From the NCBI RefSeq assembly GCF_002502735.1, contig NZ_DAQC01000008.1, positions 1 through 64,000 on the forward strand: DNA of 64,000 nt, given 5' to 3'. The translations under genes were made by a program, and so were the position numbers. The notes beneath the pieces are model-generated. The model saw only the letters and a list, made by a program, of their open reading frames with translations. It searched no databases and was not told the origin of the DNA. Source of the DNA: Methanoregula sp. UBA64 (GTDB lineage: Archaea; Halobacteriota; Methanomicrobia; Methanomicrobiales; Methanospirillaceae). Within the stretch, counting starts at the first letter, position 1. Every line of letters starts with the position of its first letter. Shown piece after piece: positions 59,569 to 64,000 of the stretch.

Positions 59569-60567
59569 ATGGCACATGTCCGCATCACGGCCGAATCTGA
59601 TATCCCCCTTGTCGGGTCGCTCTATTTTGGTGTTATCGACCGGGGCACGAGCCTGTTACAGGTACGCCCGAGCTGCGGCTGCAACTTAAACTGTCCCTTC
59701 TGCTCGGTCGATGCCGGCCCGGAATCGACCACCCGGGCCACGAGTTACGAGGTGGAGCTCGATTACCTCCTCTCGGCAGTAGAGGAGATCGCCCCGTTCA
59801 AGGGAACCGGCGTGGAGTGCCACATCGATTCCCCCGGCGAGCCGCTCATGTACGCACAGCTTCCGGAACTTGTCGCGGCACTCAAGGCAATCGACGCAGT
59901 TTCGGTTGTATCCCTCCAGACCAACGGCACGCTCCTTGACGACAAAAAGATCCGGGCCCTTGCCGATGCCGGTCTCGACCGGGTGAACCTCTCGCTTCAT
60001 GCGCTCGACCCGGCGCTTGCGCAGTACCTTGCCGGCACGGACCGGTACGATATCGGGCAGGTGACGGCGGCGGCCCGTGCGGTTGCACTGAGTTCCATGG
60101 ACCTGCTCGTCGCCCCGGTGTACATGCCGGGGATCAACGATGCAGAGATCCCAAAGCTGATCGCCTTTGCCCGGGAGTGCGGGGCGGGAAAGAAGTTCCC
60201 CCCGCTCGGGATCCAGAAGTTCGAACGCTACAAGTACGGCCGGACGCCAAAAGGCGTGAAAGTCCAGAGCTGGTGGCAGTTCTTCAACCGGAGCATCAAG
60301 GAGTGGGAGAAGGCCTCGGGCCTGCACCTCCGGCTCGATCCCAAACGCGATTTTGCAACTGTGCGCCGGCCATCGCTCCCGCAGGTTTTCAGAAAAGACG
60401 AGAAGGCAACCGTCGAGATCCGGGCTCCCGGGTGGATCCATGGCGAGCAGCTGGGCGTTGCGCGAAACCGGGTGGTCTCGGTCTTTGGCTGCGACAAGGA
60501 ATCCGGGCAGGTCCGGGTAAAGATCGTATCCGCGAAGAACAATATCTACGTGGGCGTGCCGGTGTAA
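59569..60567 (+). CDS. Radical SAM protein with C-terminal TRAM-like domain
   Basis: 332 residues. Cluster motif CNLNCPFC (Cys38, 42, 45). The SAM-binding barrel runs to about 260; the last ~55 residues (EIRAPGWIHGEQLGVARNRVVSVFGCD...VSAKNNIYVGVPV) resemble a TRAM RNA-binding domain. Such proteins are found mainly in methanogens and may modify RNA or protein; the substrate is unknown. Confidence 0.82.
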   Translation: MAHVRITAESDIPLVGSLYFGVIDRGTSLLQVRPSCGCNLNCPFCSVDAGPESTTRATSYEVELDYLLSAVEEIAPFKGTGVECHIDSPGEPLMYAQLPELVAALKAIDAVSVVSLQTNGTLLDDKKIRALADAGLDRVNLSLHALDPALAQYLAGTDRYDIGQVTAAARAVALSSMDLLVAPVYMPGINDAEIPKLIAFARECGAGKKFPPLGIQKFERYKYGRTPKGVKVQSWWQFFNRSIKEWEKASGLHLRLDPKRDFATVRRPSLPQVFRKDEKATVEIRAPGWIHGEQLGVARNRVVSVFGCDKESGQVRVKIVSAKNNIYVGVPV

Positions 60568-60628
60568 GGGACCGACCCCAAAAACTGCTTTTCCCAGGGT
60601 ATTTCCAGAAGACAGGAAAACGAAGGGT

Positions 60629-60730
60629 GGCTGCCCTACAAACCTGTCCTGACACGAGTGAGAGGGTAAAGAGGTGTCATTTTTCACGACAAGGGTTGTC
60701 GTTACCGGACAGGTTTTGCCCGGGGCAGCC
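60629..60730. other. Nested-stem structured element upstream of tetR
   Basis: 102 bases. Outer stem GGCTGCCC/GGGCAGCC (60629-60636/60723-60730), internal loop, inner stem AAACCTGTCC/GGACAGGTTT (60640-60649/60707-60716). Inside: TGACAC/GTGTCA (60650-60655/60674-60679) and ACGACAA/TTGTCGT (60686-60692/60696-60702). All pairs are perfect. The tetR promoter is downstream, so it is not in the tetR leader. It could be a small RNA, a 3' end structure of the radical SAM transcript or a miniature inverted-repeat element. No clear own TATA box was found. Confidence 0.5.
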
Positions 60731-60771
60731 TGCGGGAGAGCTTTCCCCGCGTCCCATAGTATTGTAATCAC

Positions 60772-60799
60772 GTTTACTATATTAAACTGTTGTTCAGTT
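60772..60799 (+). promoter_or_regulatory. Overlapping palindromes, probable TetR operator
   Basis: GTTTACTATATTAAAC (60772-60787; arms GTTTA/TAAAC) overlaps AACTG/CAGTT (60785-60789/60795-60799). CTATATTA in the first is a TATA box, about 80-95 bases before the tetR ATG. Binding by the regulator would block TBP. Confidence 0.55.
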
Positions 60800-60868
60800 A
60801 TTTTCCCCGCGGTTCAGATAACCCAACGAAAGGTGAATATAGGCAGAATACAAAGTTCAGGTACATCC

Positions 60869-61483
60869 ATGCCAAGGATCAACCCCGAATACCGGAACGT
60901 TGCAAAAAAGAAGATCATCGATGCCACCCTGGAGATCGCCCACGAAGCCGGCTGGAATACCGTAACACTCGAAACGGTTGCCCGCAAGGTCGGCGTGACC
61001 AAGGGGGCCCTCTATACCTATTTTGAGAACAGCGACGCCCTCATGGAGGAGGTCGCAGTCGAGCTCGTAAAGCACCTCAGCTACTCCTTAAAAACCGCCA
61101 GTGCCGAGACAGAGTCCGATATCCACGATCTGCTCGCACTCATTGCAGAAGCGATCTTCTCCGGCAAGGAACCGGCCGCACCCATCTTCATGCAGGCCCT
61201 TGCCCGGGCAGCGCAGGACGAACAGTTCCGGGACCGGATCTGCAAAGGGTACGACGATACCCTCGTAAAACTCCGCGATGAGTTCGAAAAACGCCAGGCC
61301 GCGGGCCAGATCCCGGCGGAGGTCGATATCAGGACCGCGGTCCGGGCAATCTACGGCCTGACGCTCGGCCTTGCATTCATCTACCATATGCTCGGGAAAG
61401 ACCGGCGCGAGGCCAAAAAAGACTGGCTAGTCTCAGCAGAACGGATCCTGATGATTGGGCCAAAAGACGGGAAAACACCGTAA
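60869..61483 (+). CDS. TetR-family transcriptional regulator
   Basis: 204 residues from ATG 60869; the open in-frame extension to 60674 crosses the operator and is rejected. The helix-turn-helix is IIDATLEIAHEAGWNTVTLETVARKVGVTKGALYTYFENSDAL (split: TLETVARKVGVTKGALYTYF). The C-terminal domain is an all-helical ligand pocket. TetR regulators generally repress efflux or metabolic genes; no divergent target gene is present, so autoregulation or distant targets are likely. Confidence 0.9.
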   Translation: MPRINPEYRNVAKKKIIDATLEIAHEAGWNTVTLETVARKVGVTKGALYTYFENSDALMEEVAVELVKHLSYSLKTASAETESDIHDLLALIAEAIFSGKEPAAPIFMQALARAAQDEQFRDRICKGYDDTLVKLRDEFEKRQAAGQIPAEVDIRTAVRAIYGLTLGLAFIYHMLGKDRREAKKDWLVSAERILMIGPKDGKTP

Positions 61484-61486
61484 TAC

Positions 61487-61542
61487 CCGGGCGCTCCCGC
61501 TCTGTCGCATTTTACTTTTTTTTAGAAAACCAAAGCGCCCGG
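61487..61542. terminator. Bidirectional terminator between tetR and rpl12
   Basis: CCGGGCGCT/AGCGCCCGG (61487-61495/61534-61542) surrounds T8 (61516-61523). The 14-base palindrome GCCCGGTACCGGGC (61537-61550) follows. It sits between convergent tetR and rpl12. Confidence 0.55.
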
Positions 61543-61584
61543 TACCGGGCAGGAATGTACGGATAAGAAGAAAAGAAAAAGGGT

Positions 61585-61896
61585 TTAGCCGAACAGGGCA
61601 CCGAGCCCTGCCATGCCGCTCTCTTCTTCCTGCTTCTTGTCCTCTTCCTTGTGCTCTTCCTTGGCTGGTGCTGCATGGCCTGCTGCTGCGGGTGCTGCGG
61701 CTGCAACGGCGACCGGTGCTGCGGCTGCCTTGCTGATAGCCTCTTCAATGTTGACACCGTCAAGAGCTGCAATGAGTGCCTTGACACGTGCGTCGTCTGC
61801 CTTTACACCTGCGGCGGTAAGGACTGCCTTTACGCCGTTCTCATCGACATTCTTGCCTGCCTTGTGCAGGAGAAGTGCTGCATAGATATACTCCAT
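61585..61896 (-). CDS. rpl12: 50S ribosomal protein L12 (P1)
   Basis: 103 residues. MEYIYAALLLHKAGKNVDENGVKAVL, Ala-rich hinge (AAAAPVAVAAAAP), acidic Lys/Glu tail and the ending GMAGLGALFG that binds elongation factors. Forms the stalk with P0. Confidence 0.97.
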   Translation of the reverse strand: MEYIYAALLLHKAGKNVDENGVKAVLTAAGVKADDARVKALIAALDGVNIEEAISKAAAAPVAVAAAAPAAAGHAAPAKEEHKEEDKKQEEESGMAGLGALFG

Positions 61897-61922
61897 CTTA
61901 GTTCACCTTTTTTGTAAATCTC

Positions 61923-62771
61923 TTATTTTACCAGGGTCTGTAACACCTGGCTTTCTCTCTGGGCTTTACCGATAATCGCGTCGACCACGTCTTTCTCGTA
62001 GATAGCCGCTTCAATCGCAAGACCGCGTGCATCACGGACCGCCTTTGTCAGGATCGGTGCCATGGTCTCCTTCGTGGGGATCGCTGCATTCACCGACAGG
62101 TTGAATGCCTGGCGGCCTGCAAGCTCGATCTGTCCGAGGATCTTCGCATCGTCGATGGCAAGCACGGACGGCTCGAACATCTGGCCTTCGTGGAACGCTG
62201 CCTGCAGGGCAAGACCAACGTCCATGGGCTTGATGTCCAGCTTGATAAGGACAGTTGCAAGCTTTGCCGAGATAACGGCGCCTTTCTTGACAACGGTCTT
62301 GGTCTCCCTGATCTTGACCTTGCCGCCTTCAATTGCTGCGGGAATGCCGGCCTGCTGAAGCTCGCCGACAATCGGGCCGGGCTTGAAGCTCGTCGGGCCC
62401 TTCTCGATGACAATGTCCTCGGGAGCGGTCTCGCCGGCTTTTGCGGCCATCTTGGTCTTGGTCTTCTCAAGCTGCTTGTAGAGCTTGAAGGGGTTGTCGT
62501 TCGAGAAGATCATTGCGGAGTGGCCGGAGATGAACTTGGTGAGGCCTTTTGCATCCCCGCCAATCTCGCCGAGCGCGTGCTCGATCAAGGTGTTTCTTGT
62601 TACCTTGATAACGGCCTTGCCGCGGAGGTTCCTCCTGATCTGCTGCACCTGCTGTGCCGGGATGCCGTACATGTCGACAAGCCCGATCAGGGTATATTCC
62701 TTCGCGTGCTTCTTGAGCTCCGCAACTTCGTCCTTTTTCCATGCCGGCAGGTGATGGGTGTAGATTGCCAT
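61923..62771 (-). CDS. rplP0: 50S ribosomal protein L10 (P0)
   Basis: 282 residues. AIYTHHLPAWKKDEVAELKKH at the N-terminus and FSNDNPFKLYKQLEKTKTKM match archaeal P0. The C-terminus lacks the acidic GFGLF-type stalk tail, ending VLQTLVK, shorter than in many archaea. Overlaps L1 by one base. Confidence 0.95.
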   Translation of the reverse strand: MAIYTHHLPAWKKDEVAELKKHAKEYTLIGLVDMYGIPAQQVQQIRRNLRGKAVIKVTRNTLIEHALGEIGGDAKGLTKFISGHSAMIFSNDNPFKLYKQLEKTKTKMAAKAGETAPEDIVIEKGPTSFKPGPIVGELQQAGIPAAIEGGKVKIRETKTVVKKGAVISAKLATVLIKLDIKPMDVGLALQAAFHEGQMFEPSVLAIDDAKILGQIELAGRQAFNLSVNAAIPTKETMAPILTKAVRDARGLAIEAAIYEKDVVDAIIGKAQRESQVLQTLVK

Positions 62772-63415
62772 TATACCAGCCTCACGGACGGACCCATGGT
62801 TGTCTTTACGAAGATCGACCGGACGTTGAGGTGTCCCTGTTCAAGGACAGATTCGACACGCTTGACGACCGCATCGATGTTCTCGGAGACCTGTTCCGGG
62901 GTCATTGCCGTCGAGCCTACCTTCATCGAGAAGACCGTCTTATCCTTGGTGCGGATCTTCACGGAGTTTCGGAGACGTTCGACAATCGGCCGGATATCGG
63001 TCTGGCCTGCGATCGGCATCGGCATGCGGCCCCGCGGACCGAGCCGGGGACCTAAATAGCGACCGACCTGCGGCATGACCGCGGTCTCGGCAAGGAAGTA
63101 CTTGTAGGTACTTGCGACCCGGCGTGCTTCACGCGGGGCGCCTCCCAGCCGTTCCACTTCTTCGGGACCGATGATCAGATCAACCTTGGCTTCCTTTGCC
63201 TGCGTGACGATATCGCCTTTGCCGATAACACAGATGCCGGTCTTTTCGCCGGTTCCGTTCGGGAGCAATACCGTCTCGTCGATACGATTTTTCGGTTGCG
63301 CCATATCGATATTCTTGAGATTGATGGTAATATCGATGCTTTCGGAGAACTTCCGCTTTGGCGCCTTTTCAATTGCCGTTTTCACGGCTTCCAGAATCTT
63401 GGCCCTTTCAACCAT
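62771..63415 (-). CDS. rpl1: 50S ribosomal protein L1
   Basis: 214 residues. NLKNIDMAQPKNRIDETVLLPNG, RYLGPRLGPRGRMP are hallmark. In methanococci L1 binds its own mRNA to regulate the operon; no obvious binding site was identified here. Confidence 0.97.
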   Translation of the reverse strand: MVERAKILEAVKTAIEKAPKRKFSESIDITINLKNIDMAQPKNRIDETVLLPNGTGEKTGICVIGKGDIVTQAKEAKVDLIIGPEEVERLGGAPREARRVASTYKYFLAETAVMPQVGRYLGPRLGPRGRMPMPIAGQTDIRPIVERLRNSVKIRTKDKTVFSMKVGSTAMTPEQVSENIDAVVKRVESVLEQGHLNVRSIFVKTTMGPSVRLV

Positions 63416-63472
63416 CAGTATCCTCCATAGTTTGCGACCGGACCTGTCCGATCTCCTATGGTGTTCACCTGA

Positions 63473-63949
63473 TTATTTCACGAGGACGCTGTCGTACTTG
63501 CCAGATTCGATGTCGGAAAGCACCTGTTTTGCGCGCTTACCGTCAACGTTGACGCCCATGCTGACGCACGTGCCAACGACCTCTTTTACTGCGGTCTTGA
63601 CTTCGTATGAGAGCATGCCTTCAAGTTTCATCTTGGCAATTCTGACTGCGGCTTCGAATGGCAGATTGCCTGCCACTGTGGCGTTGGGCGTTGCTGCACC
63701 TTTCTCGATACCGGCTTCTTTCTTGATGAGAGCCGTCGTCGGTGGGATACCCACCGTGACCGTGAATTTCTTCTTGTCGTCGACTTCGACCTTGACCGGG
63801 ACCTGCATTCCGTTGAATGAGGAGGTCTTGGCGTTGATCTCGTCAACTACAGCCTTCACGTTGATACCGAGTGGTCCAAGCGCCGGTCCTAATGGCGGAC
63901 CTGCTGTTGCCTTCCCGCCGGGTACTAAAACCTCGACCACTTCTGCCAT
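63473..63949 (-). CDS. rpl11: 50S ribosomal protein L11
   Basis: 158 residues. VEVLVPGGKATAGPPLGPALGPLGINVKAVVDEINAKT and VGTCVSMGVNVDGK motifs. First gene seen of the L11-L1-L10-L12 operon; in relatives NusG and SecE precede it, which would lie beyond this window. Confidence 0.97.
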   Translation of the reverse strand: MAEVVEVLVPGGKATAGPPLGPALGPLGINVKAVVDEINAKTSSFNGMQVPVKVEVDDKKKFTVTVGIPPTTALIKKEAGIEKGAATPNATVAGNLPFEAAVRIAKMKLEGMLSYEVKTAVKEVVGTCVSMGVNVDGKRAKQVLSDIESGKYDSVLVK

Positions 63950-63968
63950 AGTCTTTGCACCATGCCGT

Positions 63969-63983
63969 CCCTCCAGTGGAGGG
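63969..63983 (-). other. Short hairpin before rpl11
   Basis: CCCTCC/GGAGGG with a three-base loop, 20-34 bases before the L11 start on the minus strand. May be a leader structure or the end of the preceding gene outside the window. Confidence 0.35.
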
Positions 63984-64000
63984 TTCCGAGCTTGGGTCTG

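Noticed and set aside
60629..60730. H/ACA guide RNA
   Set aside because: Two stems with an internal loop fit in general, but there is no ACA box three bases from a 3' stem end and no kink-turn.
1..64000. CRISPR array or cas genes
   Set aside because: No regularly spaced repeats and no Cas-like proteins were found.
1..64000. Insertion sequence or transposase
   Set aside because: No DDE, HUH or serine/tyrosine recombinase motifs were seen in any coding frame.

Overview
The window is a gene-dense, GC-rich stretch of euryarchaeal chromosome, most likely from a methanogen of the order Methanomicrobiales (Methanoregula-like). The evidence is archaeal-type ribosomal proteins (L37e, L18e, S3Ae, L12/P1, P0-type L10), RNA polymerase subunits D, K and N, an RpoD carrying two 4Fe-4S motifs, CofC and CofG for coenzyme F420, an archaeal mevalonate branch (mevalonate kinase, isopentenyl phosphate kinase, type 2 isomerase, GGPP synthase), archaeal SepF, KEOPS Pcc1, archaeal RNase J and TATA-box promoters with leaderless or short-leader genes. 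The species assignment is inference; no rRNA is present.

Layout. 1-1717: 3' end of aspartate kinase, then purM. 2037-5155: small membrane, secreted and zinc-finger proteins, then ZPR1-like, SepF and a PUA protein on the minus strand. 5335-7202: LSm, L37e and purF. 7544-16240: accessory stretch with methyltransferases, two orphan sensor kinases, a stress protein, a 14-helix MFS pump, an RNase III-like protein and CofC. 16355-18982: cofG, purC, ferredoxin-type disulfide reductase and hypoxanthine DNA glycosylase. 19008-23620: UbiB-like kinase, an orphan DNA methyltransferase behind a large palindrome, GNAT and CDF transporter. 23658-37235 is one long minus-strand information-processing and isoprenoid superoperon: tRNA-Ser, S13, S4, S11, RpoD, L18e, L13, S9, RpoN, tRNA-Pro, RpoK, enolase, S2, MEMO, MVK, IPK, IDI2, RNase J, GGPPS, GltX. 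37236-38942 is a small AT-rich island (unknown membrane-anchored protein plus AbrB-RelE toxin-antitoxin). 39917-43428 encodes four CBS proteins with 14 CBS domains, divergent from an ArvA-type small GTPase and ArvC-type zinc-ribbon protein (43692-44834). 47200-49782 is the conserved rpsO-recJ-pcc1-rps3ae cluster. 49963-52904: phosphoglycerate mutase, bactofilin-like protein, methyltransferase. 53317-56703: a helicase with two overlapping upstream winged-helix regulators, divergent from hypF. 59123-61483: coiled-coil protein, radical SAM-TRAM enzyme, TetR regulator. 61585-63949: the L11-L1-L10-L12 operon.

The most interesting unexplained signals are non-coding. A 102-nt cloverleaf-like element (47079-47180) sits exactly where the transcript of rpsO should begin. 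A second 102-nt nested-dyad element (60629-60730) lies between the radical SAM gene and tetR. There is also a short palindromic repeat family (GGGGGGTCAY) in two intergenic regions. Among proteins, the RNase III-like protein with altered catalytic positions, the orphan DNA methyltransferase with a palindrome at its predicted start site, the 14-CBS cluster beside an archaeal vesicle-type GTPase pair that lacks its third partner, and the AT-rich island gene deserve follow-up. No CRISPR array, cas gene, insertion sequence or rRNA was seen.
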